From positions 1-9,416 of the forward strand of contig JAJXWC010000082.1 of assembly GCA_021781855.1 (NCBI GenBank): a stretch of DNA of 9,416 nt, read 5' to 3'. The notes under the pieces were generated by a model. The model was not told the origin of the DNA. It worked only from the letters and a program-made list of their open reading frames with translations, and ran no database searches. This DNA is from Bacillota bacterium (lineage in GTDB: Bacteria; Bacillota; Bacilli; Lactobacillales; Streptococcaceae). Position numbers and translations under genes: made by a program. This document shows positions 1 through 5,298 of this stretch, in pieces (within the stretch, counting starts at the first letter, position 1; each line of letters opens with the position of its first letter).

Positions 1-498
1 GAACTTGCACCAAAAACTGTGAAAAATTTTGTTGAATTAAGCAAACAAGGGTATTATGATGGTATTATTTTCCATCGTATTATCAAAGATTTTATGATTC
101 AAGGAGGCGACCCGACAGGAACTGGTCTGGGTGGCAGTTCAATTTATGGTGAAAAATTTCAAGATGAATTTTCTTTAGAAGCTTTCAATGTTCGTGGAGC
201 CTTGTCAATGGCGAATGCTGGACCGAATACAAACGGTAGCCAATTTTTCATCGTACAAAATAAAAATTTGCCTTATCCTAAAGAAGCCTTGATTGAAGGA
301 GGTTGGCCTGAGGAAGTTGCAGAACTTTATACAAATGGTGGAACACCGCATTTGGACGGTCGCCACACTGTTTTTGGACAACTGTCAAATGCGGAAAGTT
401 TTGACACGTTGGATAAAATTGCTGCTGTTGAAACAGGTTTTCAGGATAAACCTGTCCAAGATGTTGTAATTGAAACGATTGAGATTATTGAGAAGTAA
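1..498 (+). CDS. ppiB: Cyclophilin-type peptidyl-prolyl cis-trans isomerase, 5' end missing
   Basis: The reading frame is open from base 1 and ends at TAA 496-498, giving 165 residues; the N-terminus, probably about 30 residues, lies outside the window. Cyclophilins catalyse proline cis-trans isomerisation during protein folding. Visible family motifs are FHRII (visible residues 24-28, with the catalytic Arg at 26), QGGDP (34-38), then MANAGPNTNGSQFFI and a late GRHTVFG. Between the last two lies an insertion of about 30 residues (NLPYPKEALIEGGWPEE and following) that I recall from streptococcal and lactococcal family members. Because the N-terminus is absent I cannot tell a cytoplasmic PpiB from a lipoprotein such as pneumococcal SlrA. 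The stop is one base before the cvfD start, so the two genes are probably co-transcribed and translationally coupled. The family is certain; the symbol is less so. Confidence 0.93.
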   Translation, partial: ELAPKTVKNFVELSKQGYYDGIIFHRIIKDFMIQGGDPTGTGLGGSSIYGEKFQDEFSLEAFNVRGALSMANAGPNTNGSQFFIVQNKNLPYPKEALIEGGWPEEVAELYTNGGTPHLDGRHTVFGQLSNAESFDTLDKIAAVETGFQDKPVQDVVIETIEIIEK

Positions 499-499
499 T

Positions 500-916
500 A
501 TGGAGAAGGCACAAAAAATCGGTGACATTGTCAAAGTTGAAGTGATTGGCTTGCAAGATTATGGTGTTTTTGTCAAATTCATTGAAACTGAAGAGATGCT
601 TAAAAGTGATGAGGCAACCAAAGGGCTTATTCATATTTCTGAAATTCAATCGGGTTATGTCAAAGATATTCGTGATGTTATCAAGAATGGTCAAAAATTG
701 ACAGCACAAATCATCGACATTGATGAATTCAATGGAAAAATCAGCTTATCTCTGCGCAGTTTAGAGGATAATCCGCAAGTTCATCATTTTTTTCGAAAAA
801 AGCATTTTACAAATCCGCATGATAAAATCGGTTTTAAAAGCTTAGAAAGAGAGCTTCCAAACTGGATTTTGGAAAATGAAAGCTATCTAGCAGCAAGAGA
901 GCAAGAGAAAAAATGA
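500..916 (+). CDS. cvfD: S1-domain RNA-binding regulator, CvfD/YugI (GSP13) family
   Basis: A 138-residue protein starting at ATG 500, one base after the cyclophilin stop. The same frame is open further upstream, but ATG 500 puts the S1 domain at the N-terminus as in relatives. The S1 OB fold covers about residues 5-80: IGDIVKVEVIGLQDYGVFV, then GLIHISEI, then QIIDIDEFNGKISLSLRSLE. The C-terminal part (about 85-138) has RRKHF-like, KIGF and LPNWI elements, which match pneumococcal CvfD and Bacillus YugI/GSP13. In Streptococcus pneumoniae CvfD is a pleiotropic post-transcriptional regulator; a similar role is inferred here. Upstream of the ATG there is only a weak GAGAAG, which fits coupling to the preceding gene. 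The stop TGA (914-916) lies inside a 15-base sequence that is repeated after eamA. Confidence 0.88.
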   Translation: MEKAQKIGDIVKVEVIGLQDYGVFVKFIETEEMLKSDEATKGLIHISEIQSGYVKDIRDVIKNGQKLTAQIIDIDEFNGKISLSLRSLEDNPQVHHFFRKKHFTNPHDKIGFKSLERELPNWILENESYLAAREQEKK

Positions 917-1036
917 AGCAGAGACTTACTTGGTGTGAGTTTCAACTTCCATCAAGTTTAGGTAATTATCTGTCTAGTTTGCAGTTGAGGATAACTGCAG
1001 AGAATATGCGCTGCGGCTAAAATATGCAAAAGGACG
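917..1036 (+). repeat. Post-stop repeat tail and two hairpins between cvfD and the TVP38 gene
   Basis: AATGAAGCAGAGACT at 912-926 overlaps the cvfD stop and recurs exactly at 7913-7927 after eamA; a one-mismatch inverted copy is at 8965-8979. The next bases (924-963) align with 3787-3825 after the flavodoxin-like gene, with six differences in the first 25 positions, all transitions. Two hairpins are visible: ACTTGGTG (928-935) with CATCAAGT (950-957), and TGCAGTT (980-986) with AACTGCA (993-999) around a 6-base loop. Neither has a clear T-tract, so they are not convincing terminators. I see no convincing promoter for the next gene. Confidence 0.55.
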
Positions 1037-1048
1037 GTGAGGGATTTT

Positions 1049-1654
1049 TTGAACGATAATGTTTTAAGATATGTCAAAAGAATATTTAATATCGTTACTT
1101 TACTAGGACTTTTAGCAACGATTATTGGAAGTATTTATCTTTGGCGGTTAGGAGCTTTTCAAAATCAGACAATTCTACAGCAATTGATTCTGGCACATCG
1201 GTATCTTGGACCATTGATTTTCTTTTGTATGCAAATTATTCAAGTCATTGTTCCGATTATTCCAGGCGGATTGACAATGGCGGCGGGTGTTTTGATTTTT
1301 GGGCCTGTTTGGGGCTTTGTATATAATTACGTCGGTATTGCTTTAGGGTCATTTTTGCTCTTTCATTTTGGGCGAAAATATGGACAAACGTTGGTTCATA
1401 CCTTTGTGAAAGAAAAAACCTATAATAAGTATATGGGCTGGCTTGATAAAGGGCAAAAACGCTTTAATATCATTTTTGCCTTACTTATTTTGTCTCCAAT
1501 CGCTCCAGATGATGCCCTAGTGCTTATTGCAAGTCAAACGAAAATGAGTTGGCGCTTTCTCTTTTGGACAATTATCCTTTGCAAACCTCTACCAATTTTT
1601 CTCTACTCCTATTTACTTATTTTTGGTGGCGGTTTTTTGACACATTTCTTGTAA
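1049..1654 (+). CDS. TVP38/TMEM64 (VTT/SNARE-associated domain) membrane protein
   Basis: About 201 residues from TTG 1049. An in-frame GTG at 1037 would add four residues. I prefer TTG because GAGG (1039-1042) lies six bases upstream of it, whereas AAAGGA lies only two bases before the GTG; the start remains open. The protein has an N-terminal hydrophobic segment. Next comes the family core with PGGLTMAAGVLIFGPVWGF and an amphipathic/hydrophobic stretch ending FHFGRKYG. After this come the SPIAPDDALVLIA motif (the PDD-type motif typical of TVP38/TMEM64 members) and C-terminal membrane segments. DedA-superfamily proteins are linked to lipid carrier or phospholipid translocation and membrane homeostasis, but no substrate can be assigned from sequence. 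The gene appears to stand alone, with a terminator directly after its stop. Confidence 0.85.
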   Translation: MNDNVLRYVKRIFNIVTLLGLLATIIGSIYLWRLGAFQNQTILQQLILAHRYLGPLIFFCMQIIQVIVPIIPGGLTMAAGVLIFGPVWGFVYNYVGIALGSFLLFHFGRKYGQTLVHTFVKEKTYNKYMGWLDKGQKRFNIIFALLILSPIAPDDALVLIASQTKMSWRFLFWTIILCKPLPIFLYSYLLIFGGGFLTHFL

Positions 1655-1678
1655 AAGAGCCGTTAATACGGTTTTTTT
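1653..1678 (+). terminator. Intrinsic terminator after the TVP38/TMEM64 gene
   Basis: Stem AGCCGT (1658-1663), loop TAAT, arm ACGGTT (1668-1673) with one G-U pair. The stem can be extended by the A-run 1653-1656 pairing with the T-run 1675-1678. It begins at the stop codon and isolates rodA transcriptionally. Confidence 0.8.
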
Positions 1679-1690
1679 CTTTGTAAAAAA

Positions 1691-1708
1691 TTTGACCGGT
1701 TGGTCAAA
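1691..1708. promoter_or_regulatory. Palindromic operator candidate over the rodA -35 box
   Basis: TTTGACC-GGTT-GGTCAAA is a perfect 7-bp inverted repeat with a 4-base centre, and its left arm is the -35 hexamer of the rodA promoter. Size and spacing suit a dimeric helix-turn-helix repressor, and GACC/GGTC half-sites are common for TetR/AcrR-type regulators. No regulator gene is in the window, so the binding factor is inferred. Confidence 0.5.
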
Positions 1709-1721
1709 AAAAATGTATAAT
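1692..1721 (+). promoter_or_regulatory. Sigma-A type promoter of rodA
   Basis: TTGACC (1692-1697), an 18-base spacer, then TATAAT (1716-1721). Expected transcription start is near 1728, giving a leader of about 60 bases before the TTG start. Confidence 0.75.
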
Positions 1722-1787
1722 AGAGTATTGATTTTTTTGATAAGATATTTTGGGCTTTTCAAAATATTTGACTGACAGGAGCTAGAA

Positions 1788-3050
1788 TTGAATAAAAAAA
1801 ATAAGAACCGATTCTCATTTGATAGTAGGATTGATTACGGCTTGATTTTGCCTGCTTTCTTACTGATTTTAATTGGACTTTATGCCTTACATGTTGCATT
1901 GAACCAAGACTTTTCTGCTACTCAGGCTTCGCAAATGCTCGGTCAGCAAGGGCTTTGGATTGTCGTCGGAATTTTTATCGGGCTTGTCGTGATGCACTTG
2001 GATTCACGTTTACTTTGGAAATTGACACCGTTTTTTTATGGTGTCGGTCTCTTTTTAAATGTGCTTCCCATTTTCTTTTATGACCATGCCACAGCAGCAT
2101 CAACAGGTGCAAAAAACTGGTTGGCTTTCGGAGGACACAATCTCTTTCAGCCGTCAGAATTCATGAAAATTGCGTACATTTTATTTTTGGCGCAAATTGT
2201 TGTGAGTTTTCAAAATAAACTTCATACTCGCCGAATAAAAGACGATTTTCGTCTCATTGGACGATTACTTTTGGCAACTTTACCCGTCATGGTTCTGTCG
2301 ATTTTCCAAAAAGATTTCGGAACTTTCCTCGTTTTTGTCATGATTTTGGGTGGTGTTATTCTGGTTTCAGGTATTTCTTGGAAAATTATTCTGCCGATTA
2401 TTGCCCTCGTTGCAGGAGTCGCCGGCGGAATTGTTGCGCTTGTGATGAATCCAGCAGGACAAAAATTTCTGGAAAGTACCAGTTTCGCTACTTATCAAGT
2501 TCAGCGGTTCATTGTTTGGCTAAACCCGTTTGACCCGTCTAATATGCAAAATATCAGCACTCAGCAGGCACATTCACTAATCGCTATTGGAATGGGAGGA
2601 CTCTGGGGACAAGGACTTGGTGTAGCAAATGTAAGTATCCCTGTGCGTGAGTCCGATATGATTTTTACCGTCATTGGCGAGGATTTTGGTTTTATCGGTT
2701 CAGCTTTCGTAATTCTTCTCTATTTTGTCTTGATTTATCGCATGATTCAGGTCACTTTTAAGTCAAATAATCAATTTTATACGTACATTTCGACAGGGAT
2801 TATCATGATGATTCTCTTTCACGTTTTTGAGAATATTGGTGCCGCCGTTGGTGTCGTACCGTTAACAGGGATTCCTTTGCCATTTATTTCGCAAGGTGGT
2901 TCAGCGCTCATGTCAAATATCATTGGTCTTGCGCTGATTTTGTCTATGAAGTATAATCAGCTTCCGGCATTTATGGATAAGCGAGAAATGCTAGAACAAG
3001 GAAAAAATCGTCTGGAAGCAAAGAAAACTAAGCGTGCACAAAGAAGATAA
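1788..3050 (+). CDS. rodA: RodA, SEDS-family peptidoglycan glycosyltransferase
   Basis: 420 residues starting at TTG 1788, supported by AGGAG (1777-1781) with a 6-base spacer. SEDS proteins polymerise lipid II into glycan strands in the membrane, working with a class B PBP; RodA serves peripheral/elongation growth. The protein is polytopic (about ten membrane segments) with QPSEFMK at 121-127, QKDFGT at 174-179 and IPVRESDMIF at 284-293. The last contains D290, matching the essential SEDS aspartate. A terminal GIPLPFISQGGSA motif lies at about 361-373. The match to pneumococcal RodA is close along the whole length (for example TGAKNW, WLNPF, NNQFYTYISTG), which favours RodA over FtsW. The C-terminus is a short, strongly basic cytoplasmic tail rich in Lys/Arg. 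It is monocistronic, behind its own promoter and operator-like palindrome. Confidence 0.93.
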   Translation: MNKKNKNRFSFDSRIDYGLILPAFLLILIGLYALHVALNQDFSATQASQMLGQQGLWIVVGIFIGLVVMHLDSRLLWKLTPFFYGVGLFLNVLPIFFYDHATAASTGAKNWLAFGGHNLFQPSEFMKIAYILFLAQIVVSFQNKLHTRRIKDDFRLIGRLLLATLPVMVLSIFQKDFGTFLVFVMILGGVILVSGISWKIILPIIALVAGVAGGIVALVMNPAGQKFLESTSFATYQVQRFIVWLNPFDPSNMQNISTQQAHSLIAIGMGGLWGQGLGVANVSIPVRESDMIFTVIGEDFGFIGSAFVILLYFVLIYRMIQVTFKSNNQFYTYISTGIIMMILFHVFENIGAAVGVVPLTGIPLPFISQGGSALMSNIIGLALILSMKYNQLPAFMDKREMLEQGKNRLEAKKTKRAQRR

Positions 3051-3064
3051 TTCTTGCTGTTATC

Positions 3065-3175
3065 TATCTCAGTAGTGCCACCTCTAAGGCGGCGAGATAA
3101 GTGGCACTATCTCTGTAGCTTTGCTGTAAAGAACACAAACGGTTGTCTTTCGGATAGTAGCTCACCGCTGAGATA
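3065..3175 (+). repeat. Intergenic repeat element, copy C, after rodA
   Basis: About 111 bases bounded by TATCTCAG (3065-3072) and its exact inverse CTGAGATA (3168-3175). Inside, TAGTGCCAC and GTGGCACTA form a perfect 9-bp stem. The first 65 or so bases align with copy B (from about 8709) and, inverted, with copy A (about 7985-8047). The shared core runs ATCTCAG, GTGC, GATAAG, CACTATCTC and AGCTTTGCTG. It is non-coding as far as I can see. Confidence 0.65.
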
Positions 3176-3197
3176 AAAGTTTATAATATCTAACGGG

Positions 3198-3226
3198 AAA
3201 AATGACCTCTATAAAGGCCATTTTTT
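3198..3226. terminator. Terminator between rodA and the flavodoxin-like gene
   Basis: AAAAATG (3198-3204) pairs with CATTTTT (3219-3225), with an inner CCT/AGG stem and one mismatch. A-rich left and T-rich right flanks could make it bidirectional. It lies about 150 bases after the rodA stop, beyond repeat copy C. Confidence 0.6.
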
Positions 3227-3263
3227 GCTGCTATGAAAAATTTTCATTTTTCGGTGCAAGATT

Positions 3264-3292
3264 TTTACAATAGCGGCACAATGTGGTATAAT
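3264..3292 (+). promoter_or_regulatory. Promoter of the flavodoxin-like gene (extended -10)
   Basis: TTTACA (3264-3269), a 17-base spacer, then TATAAT (3287-3292) preceded by TGG, making an extended -10. The leader of about 40 bases holds an AT-only palindrome TTTAAATTTAAA (3311-3322) and a good Shine-Dalgarno AGAGGTG (3328-3334). Confidence 0.8.
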
Positions 3293-3339
3293 GAAAACGA
3301 AATCATTTAATTTAAATTTAAACAATAAGAGGTGTTTTT

Positions 3340-3774
3340 ATGAAATTTGCAGTAAGATATGCTTCCCGTGGTGGAAATACGCGCGCTGTGGCAGATGTCA
3401 TCGCGAATAAAGTTGGTGTGCAGGCACGTCGGGTTTCTGAACCACTTGAAGAAGATGTTGAAGTACTTTTCCTTGGCGGTGGTGTTTGGTTTGCCGATGT
3501 GACGAAAGATATGAAAGAATTTTTGGCAACTCTTGACAAAAATAAAGTCCAACAAGTTGTTGTTTTCTCAACGGCATCAGATTTGGATGCTGCCACAAAA
3601 AAAATCGTAAAGGCTGTTGCTGCTAAAGGAATCAAGGTCAACGATAACACATTGACTGTCAAACTCTTTTTCCAAGGGTTCTCACTTTTTGCTCAAGCAG
3701 GTGGTGATTTGAAGGCAGAACAAATTCAAAGAGTCGAGACCTTTGCAGACAAAGTTTTAGCAGGTCTGAATTAA
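3340..3774 (+). CDS. Flavodoxin-like FMN-binding protein
   Basis: 144 residues, ATG 3340, with AGAGGTG five bases upstream. Short flavodoxins carry electrons by way of bound FMN in the cytoplasm. The N-terminal strand MKFAVRYAS is followed by the phosphate-binding loop S9-RGGN-T14, the counterpart of the canonical T/S-x-T-G-N-T. A second FMN-contact region is GGGVWFADVTKDM (46-58), where the aromatic W50 could stack on the isoalloxazine ring. The third is VVVFSTASDLDAA (73-85). Length agrees with short-chain flavodoxins, though the loop reads RGGNT rather than TGNT, so it belongs to a divergent flavodoxin-domain family. No redox partner is adjacent, so its electron donor and acceptor are unknown. 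It is transcribed alone from a strong extended -10 promoter. Confidence 0.82.
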   Translation: MKFAVRYASRGGNTRAVADVIANKVGVQARRVSEPLEEDVEVLFLGGGVWFADVTKDMKEFLATLDKNKVQQVVVFSTASDLDAATKKIVKAVAAKGIKVNDNTLTVKLFFQGFSLFAQAGGDLKAEQIQRVETFADKVLAGLN

Positions 3775-3959
3775 GGGAAACAGAAAACTTGCTTAGCATG
3801 AGTTTTAACCTAGCAAGTGTAAAGCTTGCCGTTCTCGTTATGTCGCAAGGTAAAGTGGTTAAGCAGCGGGAAGAACAGCATCAAGCGATGTTTTCGTTTT
3901 AATATCTGTGAGGAAAAATTTTAACAGATAAAGTAGTTATTTCAACACACGTTGCTGAG
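3775..3959. other. Non-coding region with degenerate repeat tail and hairpins
   Basis: No plausible gene. The start (3777-3825) aligns with the sequence after cvfD (917-963). ACTTGCT (3787-3793) pairs with AGCAAGT (3812-3818), and AAGCTTGCCGTT (3832-3843) resembles AAGCTTGCCATT after eamA (7935-7946). A further perfect 7-bp stem is TATCTGT (3903-3909) with ACAGATA (3924-3930). These look like a decayed member of the intergenic repeat family, transcribed as the 3' UTR of the flavodoxin-like gene. Confidence 0.45.
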
Positions 3960-3988
3960 AAAAAGCCAAAGTTCGCTTTGGCTTTTTT
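3960..3988. terminator. Strong intrinsic terminator after the flavodoxin-like gene
   Basis: AAAAAGCCAAAG (3960-3971), loop TTCG, and the exact complement CTTTGGCTTTTT (3976-3987): a 12-bp perfect stem ending in a T-run. The symmetric A and T flanks make it usable in both directions. It lies 185 bases past the stop codon, so the mRNA would carry a long 3' UTR. Confidence 0.88.
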
Positions 3989-4024
3989 GTTTCGAAAATG
4001 GTTCAGTAAAATCGTAATAAATTC

Positions 4025-4069
4025 TTGTATTCATGTTAACAAAGTGCTAGAATAATCTTGTGATATAAT
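4025..4069 (+). promoter_or_regulatory. Two overlapping promoter candidates for butA
   Basis: Upstream candidate: TTGTAT (4025-4030), 17 bases, TAGAAT (4048-4053) preceded by TGC. Downstream candidate: TATAAT (4064-4069) preceded by TGA, an extended -10 without a recognisable -35. Either would give a leader of roughly 70-90 bases before ATG 4148. I found no clear catabolite-responsive element. Confidence 0.6.
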
Positions 4070-4147
4070 TCACGACTAAATAAATCGTTAGGTTTGTCTG
4101 CTTTATCTTGCAACAGTCAAACTCATTACCTAGAAGGAGACAGATAT

Positions 4148-4909
4148 ATGTCTAAAGTAGCAATCGTTACAGGTTCAGGTCAAGGAATTGGCTTCGCTAT
4201 CGCCACTCGTCTTTACAATGACGGCTTCAAAGTCGGGATTGTCGATTACAATGAAGAAACTGCTCAAGCGGCTGCCAAAAAGCTTGGCGAAAATGCTTTT
4301 GCTGTTAAGGCAGACGTTTCAGACCGTGAACAAGTGATTGCGGCAGTTGATGCTGTTGTTGCTAAATTCGGTGATTTGAATGTTATGGTTAATAATGCAG
4401 GAATTGCGCCAACAACGCCAATCGAAACGATTACACCAGAACTTTTCCACAAGGTTTATAATATCAATGTTGGCGGTGTTTTGTGGGGAACTCAGACTGC
4501 AACCGCAGTTTTCCGCAAGCTTGGTCACGGTGGTAAGATTATTAATGCTACTTCGCAAGCGGGTGTTGTTGGGAATCCAAATCTTATGCTTTATTCTTCA
4601 TCAAAATTTGCTGTTCGCGGAATGACGCAAATTGCCGCACGTGATTTGGCTGAAGAAGGAATTACAGTTAACGCTTATGCTCCTGGTATTGTTAAAACAC
4701 CAATGATGTATGATATTGCGCATCAGGTAGGTAAAAATGCAGGCAAAGATGATGAATGGGGCATGCAAACTTTTGCCAAAGATATCGCGATGAAACGTTT
4801 GTCAGAGCCTGAAGATGTAGCCAACGTGGTTGGTTTCCTTGCTAGCGCAGATTCCAATTATATCACTGGTCAGACTATTATTGTTGACGGTGGTATGCAA
4901 TTCCATTGA
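4148..4909 (+). CDS. butA: Diacetyl reductase [(S)-acetoin forming] / 2,3-butanediol dehydrogenase, SDR family
   Basis: 253 residues from ATG 4148, chosen because AAGGAG (4134-4139) lies eight bases upstream; the frame is open further upstream but without such a signal. Classical short-chain dehydrogenase: TGSGQGIG cofactor loop at 8-15 and D33 after the second strand, which indicates NAD(H). NNAG is at 82-85, with catalytic S136 and the Y149-x3-K153 pair. The order of motifs and the C-terminal TGQTIIVDGGMQFH match ButA-type enzymes. These reduce diacetyl to acetoin and interconvert acetoin and 2,3-butanediol in the cytoplasm, regenerating NAD+ in pyruvate overflow metabolism. It has its own promoters and a strong terminator. 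Stereochemistry and preferred direction cannot be read from sequence. Confidence 0.9.
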   Translation: MSKVAIVTGSGQGIGFAIATRLYNDGFKVGIVDYNEETAQAAAKKLGENAFAVKADVSDREQVIAAVDAVVAKFGDLNVMVNNAGIAPTTPIETITPELFHKVYNINVGGVLWGTQTATAVFRKLGHGGKIINATSQAGVVGNPNLMLYSSSKFAVRGMTQIAARDLAEEGITVNAYAPGIVKTPMMYDIAHQVGKNAGKDDEWGMQTFAKDIAMKRLSEPEDVANVVGFLASADSNYITGQTIIVDGGMQFH

Positions 4910-4998
4910 GATAATCATTTAGTGGGAGACTTGCCAAATTGAAGTGATTATGAGAATATAGCAAGTAAAATTGGAGACCGCATGGTCATTGATTTTCG
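4910..4998. other. butA 3' untranslated region with long-range inverted repeats
   Basis: No gene. ATAATCATTT, just after the stop, can pair with AAGTGATTAT (4942-4951) with one G-U. ACTTGC (4929-4934) can pair with GCAAGT (4961-4966). The GGGAGACTTGC stretch recalls the post-stop repeat tails, but too weakly to call. Confidence 0.3.
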
Positions 4999-5049
4999 AA
5001 AATGAAAAAGAGAGATTGTCAGTTTTCTTGACAACTCTTTTTTCATTTG
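4999..5049. terminator. Intrinsic terminator of butA
   Basis: AAATGAAAAAGAG (5000-5012), a bulge AGA, TTGTCA (5016-5021), loop, TGACAA (5029-5034), then CTC with a six-T run and CATTT. About 19 pairs in all, with A- and T-rich ends. Its right arm also contains the -35 box of the downstream leader promoter. Confidence 0.85.
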
Positions 5050-5056
5050 ATAAAAT
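5028..5056 (+). promoter_or_regulatory. Promoter of the lsa leader transcript
   Basis: TTGACA (5028-5033), a 17-base spacer, then TAAAAT (5051-5056) preceded by TGA as an extended -10. Expected start is near 5063. The -35 box overlaps the 3' arm of the butA terminator, so termination and initiation signals share DNA. Confidence 0.8.
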
Positions 5057-5129
5057 TAAAACATATTAGTTTTGCTTAAAAATTTTCGAAAGTGAAACAG
5101 TATTAAAATTAAAAAGGTGGTAAGGTCTA

Positions 5130-5141
5130 TTGAAAATCTAA
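5130..5141 (+). CDS. Three-codon upstream reading frame in the lsa leader (candidate)
   Basis: TTG-AAA-ATC-TAA, read as Met-Lys-Ile. Purine-rich AAGGTGG (5114-5120) and AAGG (5122-5125) precede it and resemble ribosome-binding sites. Its position in the left arm of the upstream stem is what makes it interesting. Two other tiny frames exist in the leader: ATG 5149 (9 residues) and ATG 5175 (11 residues), which overlap at ATGA but lack good Shine-Dalgarno sequences. Either could be the sensor instead. Confidence 0.4.
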   Translation: MKI

Positions 5142-5234
5142 GTCTTGAATGGTTGGGAAAATACAAATGAAGCGATGAGTTTCAGGTATTTTTGCGCATT
5201 CACGACTTAAGTTGAAAATAGACTTTTTATAGGT

Positions 5235-5278
5235 AAAAAGCTCTTTTTTCGCGTTGGTCGTGAGAAAGGAGCTTTTTT
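5235..5278 (+). terminator. Attenuator terminator upstream of the lsa operon
   Basis: AAAAAGCTC (5235-5243) pairs with GAGCTTTTT (5269-5277). The stem continues through 5244-5253 with 5259-5268, using three G-U wobbles, for about 19 continuous pairs around the loop TTGGT. A T-run 5273-5278 follows. It sits after a good promoter and before the genes, with no gene ending just upstream, which marks it as an attenuator rather than a gene-end terminator. Confidence 0.82.
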
Positions 5279-5298
5279 GCTCAAAAAATGGAGAAAAA

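Larger units (their letters stand above)
5063..5298 (+). promoter_or_regulatory. Leader RNA of the ABC-F operon: predicted ribosome-sensing transcription attenuator
   Basis: A leader of about 235 bases before the 54-residue gene. An upstream stem (5122-5144 with 5204-5226) pairs GTCTATT with AATAGAC and TAAGTC with GACTTA. Its left arm contains a three-codon reading frame (5130-5141). TTCACGAC (5199-5206), overlapping the right arm of that stem, can pair with GTCGTGAG (5257-5264) in the 3' arm of the terminator 5235-5278. The two states are mutually exclusive. A ribosome held on the short frame would open the upstream stem, free 5199-5206 and block the terminator. This logic is inferred from the pairings and from known leaders of antibiotic-induced ABC-F genes. 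Confidence 0.6.

Noticed and set aside
485..709. Minus-strand frame of 74 codons opposite cvfD
   Set aside because: Antisense shadow of a conserved S1-domain gene, with no signals of its own.
3318..3662. Minus-strand frame of 114 codons opposite the flavodoxin-like gene
   Set aside because: Low-complexity Ser/Thr-rich product with no recognisable domain, antisense to a well-supported gene with promoter and ribosome-binding site.
4094..4147. N-terminal extension of ButA
   Set aside because: The 18 extra residues precede the first SDR strand and include the ribosome-binding site AAGGAG, which fits ATG 4148.
4976..4987. GACC-GCAT-GGTC, resembling the half-sites of the rodA palindrome
   Set aside because: Only 4-bp arms, in a 3' UTR and not at a promoter. 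Likely chance.
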